From NCBI RefSeq assembly GCF_016722895.1, contig NZ_JAEQNA010000008.1, positions 62,001-126,000 of the forward strand: a stretch of DNA of 64,000 nt, given 5' to 3'. Source of the DNA: Ramlibacter aurantiacus. GTDB taxonomy: Bacteria; Pseudomonadota; Gammaproteobacteria; Burkholderiales; Burkholderiaceae_C. The notes beneath the pieces were generated by a model. It ran no database searches, was not told where the DNA came from, and worked only from the letters and a program-made list of their open reading frames with translations. Position numbers and translations under genes: made by a program. Of the stretch, positions 41,710-49,841 are shown one piece after another (the stretch's first letter is position 1; every line of letters starts with the position of its first letter).

Positions 41710-44025
41710 TCAGTTGTCCGCATAGGGGGTGTAGGCCGCAGTGGGTGGGTGCTTGAGGCCAAGGCCACGGAAGCCGCGCAGGCCCGTGGTGTTGCGCCAC
41801 TTCTCGATGCCGCGCGTCAGCAGCAGATCGGCGAAGCGCTTTTGCGATCCGATGAATTCACCCGCCGAATCCGCCCATTGCTTCCAGTCGGTGAAGAGTT
41901 CGGCCGTCAGTGCCTTGGCGTTGGGCTCGCGCAGGCAGCGCTCATCGATCCAGCGTCCGAGCGCATCCTCGGCTTCGAAGTACTCCTCAGTCGCCTCGAC
42001 CACCTGCTGCGGTGGATCAAGCCGCCCCAGGCGTTGCCACTCGAGGCAGCCCTGCACCGCCCAGGCCAGGATCCCGTTGCGCTCGGCCAGGAGTTTTTGC
42101 TGCAGATGCTTGTCGCGGCGCTCCGGCGGCACGGTGATCGTGAAGGGGATCAGGTGCAGCCGCCGCTTCATCGCCTCGTCGATGTTGCGGATCGCCGGCT
42201 TGTGGTTTCCGGCCACGACCAGCTTGAACTGCGGGAAGAACTCGAAGAAGTCCTGCCGCATGAAGCGCGCGGAGATCTTGTCGCCGCCCGTGAGGTTCTT
42301 CACCTTCGACTCGGCCCAGCGCCGGCCCTGCTCGGTCTCGATGGCCGCCACAAAACGCGCACCGCGCAGACCTGCCATGTCGGTCGGGTGCCGATCCGTG
42401 CGCGTTTCCATGAACGTGTCCATCGGCGCGTTGGTGGCGTAGTCGCCCAGGATCGTGGCCAGCGTGTTGACGAACACCGACTTTCCGTTCGCGCCCGTGC
42501 CATACAGAAAGAACAGCGCATGCTCCCGGGTCGAGCCGGTCAGCGCGTAGCCGGCCATGCGTTGGAGGTAATCCTGCAGCGCGGTGTCGCCGCCCGTGAC
42601 CTCGACCAGGAATTGCCTCCAGATCGGGCAGTCGTCACGCGGCGTGGCCGTGGTGATCTTGGTCATGCGGTCGGCGCGGTCGTGCTGGCGCTGCCGCCCG
42701 TTCTTGAGATCCACCACGCCACCGGGCGTGTTGAGCAGCCACGGATCGGCATCCCATTCCGCGGTGGTCGCCGCGTGCCTGCGATCCGCGCGCGCCAGCC
42801 GCTCCACACCGCCGACCGTGCCGGAGCTGGCCAGCTTGGCAGCGATCTTGGGGTTCTCGGCCTGAACGGCGGCGTGGCGGCAGACGCTTCGGATCAGGTC
42901 GGTGGCGGCCAGCGTGTCCTCGGTGCGCCAGCGATGACCGTCCCACACCAGCCAGCGGCCCCACGCCGCAACGTAACGCCAGTCGCGCTGATAGCGCCGG
43001 GTGAAGGCCAGCGCCAGGGCGTCCTCCGTCCCCCAGACGGATTCGTCACTGCTGGCCACCGGCTCGGCACCATCGGCGATGTCGTGCATCTGCAGGCGCG
43101 GCCCATGGGTGAGGAAGGCAGAGACGTCAAAGCCTTCGGTTACCGCATCGGCCGCGTCCCAGCCCTCGGCCGCTTCCTCGGGTGGGTAGAGGATGTGGCA
43201 GGTCTTCGCACCCGCCGACAGGATGGCTTGCGCCGCTTGCGCCGCGTAGTCCCAGCCCGGTTTGTCGCGGTCCGGCCAGATCAGCACGGTCTTCCCGGCC
43301 AGGGGCGACCAGTCGGTCTTGTCGATCGGCGCGTTTGCGCCGTGCATCGCGGTGGTGGCGCAGACGCCCAGATCGATCAAGGCCTGCGCGCACTTCTCCC
43401 CTTCCACCAGTACCACCTGGTGGGCCTGGGCGAGCCCCGGCTGGTTGTACAGCGGCCGCGGATCCGGTGGCGCGGTCTTGCGCCGCTTGGCGTCCCAGGG
43501 CCGGAACTCCTTGCGCCGCCCGGGCGGGTCGTAGCGGTAGACGACGGCGATCAGTTTCCCGCTCGCGTCCAGGTAGTCCCACTTGGCAGTGGCCTTGCCG
43601 AGGTCGTCGATCGCGGCTTCCTCCTTCGCGCGCCGCGGAGGACGGCGCGGAGTGGAGGCGATCCGGCCCACGAGATCGGCAGCGATCTCCAACACGCGCG
43701 GGAAGTCGCTGCGCGCGTCGATGCTGTGGTGGTCTGCCAGGATGGCGAACACATCACCGCCGGCCCCGCTTGCGCGGTCGGTCCACAGACCCGCCTTGTC
43801 GCCGGTGAGGACGATCTCCAGGCTGTCGCCGGGGCTGCCCAGCACGTCGCCGATGTAGAACTTGCCGCTCCGCACCTTGCCTGCGGGGAAGAGATCGAAG
43901 AGCACCGCCTCGAGCCGCGCCAGCAAGGCCGCTCGGATCCCGTCACGCTCGGCGCTGCGGTCGACCTCGATGGGCGCCTCGCAGTCGTTGAAGTCCAGCG
44001 GATGGTGCTGGCTCGGCTCATGCAT
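41710..44025 (-). CDS. Primase-helicase (Toprim plus P4-alpha/DUF5906-type helicase)
   Basis: The 771-residue replication protein has an N-terminal segment (FDLFPAGKVRSGKFYIGD), a Toprim-like domain (VVLVEGEKCAQALIDLG, VLIWPDRDKPG) and a superfamily 3 helicase near residues 450-700. The helicase has FLYGTGANGKSVFVNTL as Walker A, then AIETEQGRRW and LVVAGNHKPAI. Such proteins prime and unwind at the phage origin. ATG 44025 (MHEPSQ) was chosen because it overlaps the HTH gene by eight bases. The long open frame on the opposite strand is a shadow. Confidence 0.93.
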   Translation of the reverse strand: MHEPSQHHPLDFNDCEAPIEVDRSAERDGIRAALLARLEAVLFDLFPAGKVRSGKFYIGDVLGSPGDSLEIVLTGDKAGLWTDRASGAGGDVFAILADHHSIDARSDFPRVLEIAADLVGRIASTPRRPPRRAKEEAAIDDLGKATAKWDYLDASGKLIAVVYRYDPPGRRKEFRPWDAKRRKTAPPDPRPLYNQPGLAQAHQVVLVEGEKCAQALIDLGVCATTAMHGANAPIDKTDWSPLAGKTVLIWPDRDKPGWDYAAQAAQAILSAGAKTCHILYPPEEAAEGWDAADAVTEGFDVSAFLTHGPRLQMHDIADGAEPVASSDESVWGTEDALALAFTRRYQRDWRYVAAWGRWLVWDGHRWRTEDTLAATDLIRSVCRHAAVQAENPKIAAKLASSGTVGGVERLARADRRHAATTAEWDADPWLLNTPGGVVDLKNGRQRQHDRADRMTKITTATPRDDCPIWRQFLVEVTGGDTALQDYLQRMAGYALTGSTREHALFFLYGTGANGKSVFVNTLATILGDYATNAPMDTFMETRTDRHPTDMAGLRGARFVAAIETEQGRRWAESKVKNLTGGDKISARFMRQDFFEFFPQFKLVVAGNHKPAIRNIDEAMKRRLHLIPFTITVPPERRDKHLQQKLLAERNGILAWAVQGCLEWQRLGRLDPPQQVVEATEEYFEAEDALGRWIDERCLREPNAKALTAELFTDWKQWADSAGEFIGSQKRFADLLLTRGIEKWRNTTGLRGFRGLGLKHPPTAAYTPYADN

Positions 44026-44266
44026 CGAGCACCTCGCTCCCAGCAGCAGCTGGCGACGGCAGGCCACCCTGCACGCGCTGCCAGTCAGCAAGCTCCGACA
44101 GCTTGAAGCGCACCGCGCGCCCGAGGCGATAGAAAGGGATCGCGAGCCGATCGCGCTGCTGGGCGTGCGTGAGGAAGTACATCGGCAGATTCATCGTGTA
44201 GGCCGCTTCGCGGGCGTCGACGAAGGGCTCACCGGCGATCGCCGGCGGGAGTGATTTGGCTTTCAT
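44018..44266 (-). CDS. Small helix-turn-helix protein
   Basis: The 82-residue protein has EPFVDAREAAYTMNLPMYFLTHAQQRDRLAIPFYRLGRAVRFKLSELADW split over its length. This is the winged-helix pattern of excisionase/AlpA-like DNA-binding proteins, with the conserved P-x-Y-R-L-G-R-A-V-R-F. It is coupled to the Cas4-like gene upstream and the primase downstream. A role in replication control or gene regulation is inferred. Confidence 0.78.
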   Translation of the reverse strand: MKAKSLPPAIAGEPFVDAREAAYTMNLPMYFLTHAQQRDRLAIPFYRLGRAVRFKLSELADWQRVQGGLPSPAAAGSEVLDA

Positions 44267-45021
44267 GCTTGGAGACTCCAGCAGCGGTCTGCCCATGCGC
44301 AGACCTTGCATTCGAAGTGAGTGGATTCGGAGAACGAGCGCGGCAGCAGCTCGCCAGCCTCAGTGGCGGAGATCACGCGCGCGGCACGGTCCGACATGCG
44401 CTGGGCGAGCGCAGGGTCGAAGGGGATCAGCTCAAACCACAGTTCTTGCGTGTTCTTGTTGATCGCGCAGAACAGCGCGGGATTGCGGCTGATCCCCTCG
44501 ACGGCAGCCTCCATGTAGGCCTGGTAGGTGGCGACCTGTGCGGCATAAACAGGCTTGCTGACCGTGACTCCGGATTTGGCACACGCCCTCCAGTGCTTGT
44601 CGGACATGGTCTTGCACTCGAAGAGCATCGGGTAGCGAAGACCCAGATCCTCCGGTCCGTTGGCCACGATGCCATCGACATGGCCTCGGATGCGACCATC
44701 CGCGACTGCAAAACCGAACTGTCCGCCGTTGGCCCTGCGGGTGTGCAGGTCGAAGCCCGCCATGCGCAGCCACCGCACTGCGAGATCTTCCAGTTCATGG
44801 CCCACTTCGAACACACGCAGCGTGCGTCCGGTGAAATCGCGCCCGGCATCCCTCGGAGCTCCGGCATATTCGTACTGCAAGGCGCGCTCGCAGGAGACGC
44901 CCAGACGTGACGCTCCGAGGTACTGCCGGCGTGGCTGTCCATCGCGCTCCACGGCGAGCGCCTGGTCGATGTGGTACGTCACCCGTTCGTGAAAGGTGGA
45001 ATGCGAATTGAAGTCAAGCAT
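44263..45021 (-). CDS. PD-(D/E)xK nuclease, Cas4/RecB-like with probable Fe-S cluster
   Basis: The 252-residue protein carries the nuclease core: GHELEDLAVRWL, RGHVDGIV (Asp) and MLFECKTM (Glu-x-Lys), followed by a QVATYQAYM helix. One cysteine precedes the core (VSCERALQYEY) and three follow in FECKVCAWADRCW, the cysteine layout of 4Fe-4S Cas4-type exonucleases. It is in the replication/recombination block, so it probably processes DNA ends for recombination-dependent replication. No CRISPR system is nearby. Confidence 0.88.
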   Translation of the reverse strand: MLDFNSHSTFHERVTYHIDQALAVERDGQPRRQYLGASRLGVSCERALQYEYAGAPRDAGRDFTGRTLRVFEVGHELEDLAVRWLRMAGFDLHTRRANGGQFGFAVADGRIRGHVDGIVANGPEDLGLRYPMLFECKTMSDKHWRACAKSGVTVSKPVYAAQVATYQAYMEAAVEGISRNPALFCAINKNTQELWFELIPFDPALAQRMSDRAARVISATEAGELLPRSFSESTHFECKVCAWADRCWSLQA

Positions 45022-45535
45022 CGAGGTGCCTCCAGCTCTTTCGGTACTTGATGTTTTCGATCGTGCCGACGCTCACGTTGGTCAGCTGCGCTAGGTCGGT
45101 GAGGTGACACCGCCCAGCGGCGAGCAGTTTTCGGATGGCCTGAACCTGGGCTGGTTTCAGCCGCGCCGTGCCGCTGCTATCGCCTCGGGCCGCACGTCCT
45201 TTGGCTTTCATGTCCGCCAAGTTTTCGGCGTGGGTTCCAAGCCAGAGGTGCTTCGAATTGACACAGCGCGGGTTGTCACAGAGGTGGCACACGTGCATGC
45301 CCGCTGGGATGGGCCCGCGGGTGAGTTCCCACGCGACTCGATGCGTCGTGGCCTTCTTCCCGCGCAGCTCGCGGCCCTCGGGGTCGCGCCTGATCTGGCC
45401 ATACCGACCGCGAAGCGTTGAGCCGAGCCACAACCAGCAGCCTTCCTCGCCTGCACTGGTGTCGACTCGCGTCCAGAACCGCTCAGCGAGAGACCGCTTC
45501 TTCCTGCGTTGGATTTCGGTTTCGGTGGCGATCAC
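45014..45535 (-). CDS. HNH endonuclease
   Basis: The 173-residue protein has ATTHRVAWELTRGPIPAGMHVCHLCDNPRCVN followed by HLWLGTHAENLADM, the standard free-standing HNH homing endonuclease core with its zinc-binding cysteines. The C-terminal part (KPAQVQAIRKLLAAGRCHLTDLAQLTNVSVGTIENI) is a helix-turn-helix for DNA recognition. The start is GTG 45535, overlapping the upstream stop as GTGA. It is probably a selfish insert, but it has become translationally coupled to the operon. Confidence 0.9.
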   Translation of the reverse strand: MIATETEIQRRKKRSLAERFWTRVDTSAGEEGCWLWLGSTLRGRYGQIRRDPEGRELRGKKATTHRVAWELTRGPIPAGMHVCHLCDNPRCVNSKHLWLGTHAENLADMKAKGRAARGDSSGTARLKPAQVQAIRKLLAAGRCHLTDLAQLTNVSVGTIENIKYRKSWRHLDA

Positions 45536-46047
45536 GGCGTGGTCTCCCAGGGCAGGTCGTCCTCCATGTCGGCGAACGGGTTCTCCTGCAGCGGCGGCGC
45601 TGCTTCGGCGGCCGGACGGCGAATCGGGTCGTGGACCGTGGCGTGGCCGGGCATGCGCACCGGCGGGTACTTGCTGCGCTCATGCTGCGTCGCCATTTCG
45701 TCGACGTAGCCGGTGACAATGGCGTCGATGACGGACAGCGCCTCGGCCTCCGAATACGCCCCAAGGGGCTTGTCGAAGCCAATGGCGGCCGCCGCCTCGC
45801 CGAAGAACTTCAGGCACCGGCGCATGGCGTCGCGTTCCAGGGGTGTCGCGTCAACCACGGCAGCCTCCGGCGGCACGTCGCGCTCCAAGGCGCGAGCCCA
45901 GGAGCCGTAGCACTGGTGGAACGCGGCCTGGCAACGCTGCGAGCAGAACACCCAGTCCACCGGGTAGCGACGCGGATCGCCCACCGGGTGTCGGATCTCG
46001 GTGTGCACGAATCCGCGGGCTTGCCTGGAGCAGACCCAGCATTTCAT
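45532..46047 (-). CDS. DUF6511-like zinc-binding phage protein
   Basis: The 171-residue protein starts MKCWVCSRQARGFVH, has a second Cys pair in WVFCSQRCQAAFH, and so binds one zinc in a small ribbon. The rest is helical (RDAMRRCLKFFGEAAAAIGFDKPLG, EALSVIDAIVTGYVDEM) with an acidic tail. Comparable DUF6511 proteins sit in phage replication blocks. The ATG follows GAGGAG. Function not established. Confidence 0.75.
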   Translation of the reverse strand: MKCWVCSRQARGFVHTEIRHPVGDPRRYPVDWVFCSQRCQAAFHQCYGSWARALERDVPPEAAVVDATPLERDAMRRCLKFFGEAAAAIGFDKPLGAYSEAEALSVIDAIVTGYVDEMATQHERSKYPPVRMPGHATVHDPIRRPAAEAAPPLQENPFADMEDDLPWETTP

Positions 46048-46059
46048 GGGCGCTCCTCA

Positions 46060-46701
46060 TTACTGCGCCCAGGCGGGTTTGCCGGTCGGAGCCGACTGGG
46101 CCGGACGCGCTGCGGCGTACGCTGGCGTCGCCTGCGCGGGAGTCCCGGAGCTGCCACCGCCCGTGGGCGCCTTGACGGCGCCGCCCATCAGGGCTGCATA
46201 GTCTTTGTGGTCCGGCTCGATCGCGAGCTTAACCACGTTCCGGTCTTCGCCCTTTCCGTCCTTCTCCACATCGACCCGGGCGATGAATTCCAGTCCGTCC
46301 AGATCGGCGAAGCTGTTGATGCGGCGTGCGGCCGCTGCCTGGGCCGAGTTGTCCTGAGGGTGAACGCGGCGGGCGCTGTTCAGCGCCGCGCGGATGAAGC
46401 TGCGGCCCATCTGTCCCCAGGTCGGGCCCTTCTGGGAGTGCAGGCCCACGTTGGACCACATCTTGCGTTTGGCATACGGGCCGCCCGTGACGACGAACTC
46501 GCAGGCCAGGTACACCGCGCCGGTGTCGAAGGACTGGGTGGCGTAACCGCCGGTCCAACCCTGGCTGTGGTCGTCATGACCACCGGGCTTGATCGTCATG
46601 CGCAGCGGCACGATGGTGCCCTTGGGGATCAGGTCGAAGGCGCCTTGCTGCGCGTCGGCGTCGTTGAAGTCGTTCCAGTTGCTGGCGGGATGCGTGTTCA
46701 T
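46060..46701 (-). CDS. Phage replication/recombination-associated protein
   Basis: The 213-residue protein begins MNTHPASNWNDFNDADAQQGAFDLIPKGTIVPLRM and contains beta-strand-rich segments (AVYLACEFVVTGGPYAKRKMWSNVGL, LEFIARVDVEKDGKGEDRNVVKLAIEP). A disordered Pro/Ala tail ends in KPAWAQ. This architecture resembles phage single-strand DNA-binding or annealing partners that accompany RecA-like ATPases, here encoded just upstream. The assignment is by composition and context. The ATG follows AAGGACATCC. Confidence 0.65.
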   Translation of the reverse strand: MNTHPASNWNDFNDADAQQGAFDLIPKGTIVPLRMTIKPGGHDDHSQGWTGGYATQSFDTGAVYLACEFVVTGGPYAKRKMWSNVGLHSQKGPTWGQMGRSFIRAALNSARRVHPQDNSAQAAAARRINSFADLDGLEFIARVDVEKDGKGEDRNVVKLAIEPDHKDYAALMGGAVKAPTGGGSSGTPAQATPAYAAARPAQSAPTGKPAWAQ

Positions 46702-46709
46702 GGATGTCC

Positions 46710-47531
46710 TTAGATCGATTCGTTCTGCCGTGCCGGAGCGTTCTGTCCCAGGCACTTGGCGATGAGTTTTCCGAGGTGGGGCTCCTCGATGGCTTCCAGC
46801 CGGCCGCTGCGGTCCTTGCTCGGATAGCCGAAGGCGTTGTCGGCACGAGTGACGAACCCCCTATACGGCGTGCCGTCGTCGGCCTTGAGGATCGCGAGCG
46901 TCACCACCTCGTCCAGGACGCCGGGCAACTCCAGCGCGGTCTTGCTGCCTTCGAGCTGCAGCTGGTAGAAGCGCCGGTTGAAGTCGTCGGTCTTTTCTTC
47001 CAGGATGGCGACGTAGATGACGTGCTTGTCGCGCACGTGCTGCAGGTGCGTGAGCGCCGTGATCATTTCCTGGCCCAAAAGGCCGTAGGCGCCGCGGCTG
47101 TCCGGCTTGCCAGACTTCTCGCTGAAGGCCTGCGGCTGGGTCTTGCACCAGGCGAAGCACAGGCGCGAGAGCACGGTCAGGCTGTCGACGAAGTAGGTGT
47201 CGTACCGGGCCAGCTGCGCCGGATCGCCGAACCTGGTGCAGACGTGCTCGAAGTGGGCTTGCGAGAACGCCTGATCGGCGTTGGCCGTGGGCATTGGTCC
47301 GGCGAGGAACACCACCAGGTCGCGGAACTCGGGCCAGGTGCGCGGGCGCACCGTGTCACCCGGCCAGTCGCGCACCGACAGGTCGCCCGCCTCCAGGTCG
47401 ACGAACAGGGTGGTGTCGGCCGACAGGGTTCGCAGCTGGGAGGTCTTCCCGACACCAGGCGCCCCCACCAGCGCGATCTTGGCGCTGTGGCGTTCCTTCA
47501 GCCGCTCTTCGGCGGAGATGATGGGCAGCAT
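46710..47531 (-). CDS. RecA-like AAA ATPase
   Basis: The 273-residue protein has Walker A GAPGVGKTS at residues 23-31, a Walker B-like YDTYFVDSLTV and a sensor region (VIYVAILEEKTDD). It belongs to the phage AAA_24/RecA-like group that supports recombination or replication. ATG 47531 was chosen because it overlaps the upstream stop (TGATG) and has AGGAGG 11 bases upstream. The following gene is the putative ssDNA-binding partner. Confidence 0.88.
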   Translation of the reverse strand: MLPIISAEERLKERHSAKIALVGAPGVGKTSQLRTLSADTTLFVDLEAGDLSVRDWPGDTVRPRTWPEFRDLVVFLAGPMPTANADQAFSQAHFEHVCTRFGDPAQLARYDTYFVDSLTVLSRLCFAWCKTQPQAFSEKSGKPDSRGAYGLLGQEMITALTHLQHVRDKHVIYVAILEEKTDDFNRRFYQLQLEGSKTALELPGVLDEVVTLAILKADDGTPYRGFVTRADNAFGYPSKDRSGRLEAIEEPHLGKLIAKCLGQNAPARQNESI

Positions 47532-48043
47532 CAGGCGCCTCCTTCCGGAGCCTGGAGGGCGAGCCGGTAGCTCGGTTTGCCCGGCTTGACGGTGCGGGCG
47601 GCGGCGAACTGCTCCTTGAGGGCCGGCGGCCAGTTGTTGAAGCGGCTTTCGGAGATCGAGTAGTCGACGTCGATGTAGTCCTGCACGCGGTCGCCGGCGT
47701 CGGCGATGCGGGCGGCGATGGCGGCCAGCTGGGTCTGGTCCCAGGACACCTTCTTCGGGAGATCGACGCTCACGCGCAGCTCGCCGTCGCTCAGGTGGCA
47801 CACGCCGAAATCGCGTCCATTGACCAGACGTGCCGCCTGCGCCCGCTCGGCGTAGCGCTGCTCCATTGCGGTGTGCATGCGGTCCAGAACGGCCTTGACC
47901 ATGGATTGCAGGGCGAGCAGGTTGGCCTGGGCTTCTTGCAATTGCGCGGGCGGCAGCGCGGCGATCTGCGCCACGCTCATCTCCGCCAAGGGCATGGCCT
48001 GCTCGAGGTGAACGGGCGCGTCGAATGCGTGGGAGGTGGTCAT
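47531..48043 (-). CDS. Phage early protein of unknown function
   Basis: The 170-residue protein has a long helical middle (IAALPPAQLQEAQANLLALQSMVKAVLDRMHTAM) and a beta-rich part with GVCHLSDGELRVSVDLPKKVSWDQ. It ends with SRFNNWPPALKEQFAAARTVKPGKPSY, similar to proteins that travel with the AAA ATPase in siphophage early operons. The ATG at 48043 is GC-rich upstream without a strong ribosome binding site. No function is recognised. Confidence 0.7.
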   Translation of the reverse strand: MTTSHAFDAPVHLEQAMPLAEMSVAQIAALPPAQLQEAQANLLALQSMVKAVLDRMHTAMEQRYAERAQAARLVNGRDFGVCHLSDGELRVSVDLPKKVSWDQTQLAAIAARIADAGDRVQDYIDVDYSISESRFNNWPPALKEQFAAARTVKPGKPSYRLALQAPEGGA

Positions 48044-48054
48044 GTGCCGGCCCC

Positions 48055-48324
48055 TCACTTGCACACGCGCTCGGAGGTCGCGGCGTGCAGCGCGCTGCGC
48101 TCGTACTCGGCGATGAGCTCCAGCGGGTAGGTGACCCGCTTGGAGAGCTTCAGATAGTGCGGGCCCCGGCCCTCGGACCGCCACCGTTGCAGCGTCTTGG
48201 CGCTCACGCCCCAGCGCTGGGCCAGTTCGCTTTCAGAGAGCACGCGCCGCTCGTGCGGACGCATCGGATCGGGCAGCGCGAGATGGTTCGACGCACCGCG
48301 GTTTGCTGGTGTTGATTGCAGCAT
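48055..48324 (-). CDS. Excisionase/AlpA-like helix-turn-helix protein
   Basis: The 89-residue protein has a MerR/AlpA-type helix-turn-helix (LSESELAQRWGVSAKTLQRWRSEGRGPHYLKLSKRVTYPLE) in its C-terminal half. Start 48324 has AAAGGGG seven bases upstream and was preferred to a start at 48354. It is the first gene of the leftward early operon and stands just after the TGGCGAAC repeats. It may control the operon or excision, though no integrase was found. Confidence 0.82.
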   Translation of the reverse strand: MLQSTPANRGASNHLALPDPMRPHERRVLSESELAQRWGVSAKTLQRWRSEGRGPHYLKLSKRVTYPLELIAEYERSALHAATSERVCK

Positions 48325-48377
48325 TGACACCCCTTTCGTGTAGGTGAGGAACAACGCTGGGCAGTGTCGAAAACGGG

Positions 48378-48432
48378 TGGCGAACCGTTAAGGAACTGGG
48401 TGGCGAACTGAGCGGAAACTTCCGGTTCGCCA
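48378..48432. promoter_or_regulatory. Three TGGCGAAC repeats, candidate operators
   Basis: TGGCGAACC at 48378-48386 and TGGCGAAC at 48401-48408 are direct repeats 23 bases apart. GGTTCGCCA at 48424-48432 is the inverted third copy. They lie 54-108 bases before the first early gene. The spacing of about two helical turns suits a repressor or replication-initiator protein. Confidence 0.55.
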
Positions 48433-48620
48433 TTGGCAGGCGGGCGTCAGATACCCATGTGACCGCACGGCCTGGGATCGCGCTAAGCTGGCGCTATGTC
48501 CATCGCCTGAGCCTGTCGTTCACGGTCTGCGAACGGGTGAAGTGAGATGTCTTACCCGAAGGCAACTTGATAGACGATGGCGCCCAAATCGCCTTGTTGG
48601 CTGGCAACAGAGGTACTTCT

Positions 48621-48854
48621 ATGACAGCGGTGACGCTCGAATCGACCTTGACCTGTCCCGAGTGCGGGCACGTCAAGACGGAAACCATGCCGACGGACGC
48701 CTGCCAGTGGTTCTACGAATGCGAACACTGCGGCGTCGTGCTGCGCCCCAAACCAGGGGATTGCTGCGTGTTTTGTTCCTACGGCAGCGTTCCGTGCCCG
48801 CCGATCCAGGTGGGGGCGCAGGACGGCGGCTGCTGCGCCAAGTCGGGCGAGTGA
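48621..48854 (+). CDS. GDCCVxC-domain protein
   Basis: The 77-residue protein has CPECGHVKTETMP, FYECEHCGVVLRP and the signature GDCCVFCSYGSVPCPP, followed by a CC pair near the end. GDCCVxC proteins are small Cys-rich proteins often linked with mercury or other metal resistance, and some homologues are selenoproteins. Here the position is Cys. ATG 48621 has AGAGG upstream. It is the first chromosomal gene to the right of the prophage, and no mer genes are in view. Confidence 0.9.
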   Translation: MTAVTLESTLTCPECGHVKTETMPTDACQWFYECEHCGVVLRPKPGDCCVFCSYGSVPCPPIQVGAQDGGCCAKSGE

Positions 48855-48951
48855 TTTCACAACCGCGACCCAAACAAGGTCGATGGGGTCTCTTATCTCA
48901 GCCCAGAAAGCTCTTGTCCTGCCGTCTGCTGGGACCTCATGAAAGCTGGGT

Positions 48952-49050
48952 GGTCGTTGTGAACGACCCCGAGCGGATGTAAGCCAGATCCTCCGAAGTG
49001 ATTGCGGCTACAGAACTATTGTGATGGAATTCCACCACCACTAGTGGGGA
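48952..49050 (+). promoter_or_regulatory. Palindrome cluster upstream of the psiF-like gene
   Basis: The 202-base gap before the psiF-like gene holds a perfect hairpin GGTCGTT-GTG-AACGACC (48952-48968), TGGAATTCCA and CCACTAGTGG. The latter two are just before the GGGG site of the gene. They could be operators or end the upstream transcript. No Pho box was recognised. Confidence 0.35.
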
Positions 49051-49056
49051 AATAGC

Positions 49057-49326
49057 ATGAAGAAACTCCTGATTGGTTTGTCTGTCGCCCTGGCATTTAC
49101 TTTCGGCGCGCAGGCCCAAACCGCGCAGCAGACGAAGATGGCCACCTGCAACAAGGAGGCTGGCGACAAAAAGGGCGATGAGCGCAAGGCGTTCATGAAG
49201 GAATGCCTGAGTGCCAAGAAGGAAACCCCTCAACAGGCCAAGATGAAATCCTGCAACGTCGAGGCCAAAGGCATGAAGGGCGATGAACGCAAGAAGTTCA
49301 TGTCCGAGTGCCTAAAGAAAGGCTGA
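49057..49326 (+). CDS. psiF: PsiF-repeat protein (phosphate-starvation-inducible family)
   Basis: The 89-residue secreted protein has a Sec signal peptide (MKKLLIGLSVALAFTFGAQAQ) and two PsiF repeats: KMATCNKEAGDKKGDERKAFMKECL and KMKSCNVEAKGMKGDERKKFMSECL. Each repeat has the conserved Cys pair and the K-G-D-E-R-K core. PsiF is periplasmic, with no known activity. The ATG is preceded by GGGGAAA. The family call is firm. Confidence 0.93.
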   Translation: MKKLLIGLSVALAFTFGAQAQTAQQTKMATCNKEAGDKKGDERKAFMKECLSAKKETPQQAKMKSCNVEAKGMKGDERKKFMSECLKKG

Positions 49327-49841
49327 GGTCGCGAGTCAATCGTTCGCGGTGTTGACCGCGTACGGCCCGCGATCAGTGCCTGCTGCGGCCAGTCGCTGCG
49401 GCGCGACCGCTTCACGCTGCGGGAGGCTCAGCGCTGCCACGTCCTTTCACCAACGATATTGGAGAAGAAAAGAGCTTCGCCTCTGAATTCAAAGAGTTTG
49501 CCCTGAAGGGCAACGTGATGGATCTGGCCGTGGGCGTCATCATCGGCGCGGCATTCGCCAAGATTGTTGATTCGCTGGTCGCTGACATCATCATGCCGAT
49601 CGTCAGCAAGGTGTTCGGTGGCCTGGACTTCAGCAACTACTTCGTGCCGCTCGCGGGGCAGACGGCAACAACGCTGGTGGAAGCAAAGAAGGCCGGCGCC
49701 GTCCTGGCCTACGGCAACTTCATCACAGTCGCCTTGAACTTCGTCATCTTGGCGTTCGTGATCTTCCTGATGGTCCCTCTGTGTCAGGCTAGTTGTCGCT
49801 CTTGAATCTCAACCTTGGCGGGAGATCTGGAGCGGCAAGAG

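Larger units (their letters stand above)
9448..48324. mobile_element. Lambda-like siphoprophage without visible integrase or repressor
   Basis: A contiguous block runs from lysis genes at the left to early HTH/replication genes at the right. The packaging, head and tail order is that of lambda-type siphophages. Most genes run leftward with ATGA or TGATG overlaps. Rightward genes at 23823, 35477-36834 and 39024-40051 interrupt this. The ends given are gene ends, because no att repeat was found. No tyrosine or serine integrase and no CI-like repressor was seen inside, so it may be defective or may have lost its right end. Confidence 0.88.

Noticed and set aside
41671..44106. An 811-residue open frame opposite the primase-helicase
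   Set aside because: No motifs are seen, and the opposite strand has Walker A and Toprim motifs in a coherent operon.
44263..45021. Cas4-like nuclease as evidence of a CRISPR system
   Set aside because: No repeat-spacer array or other cas genes are present. The gene is embedded in a phage replication operon.
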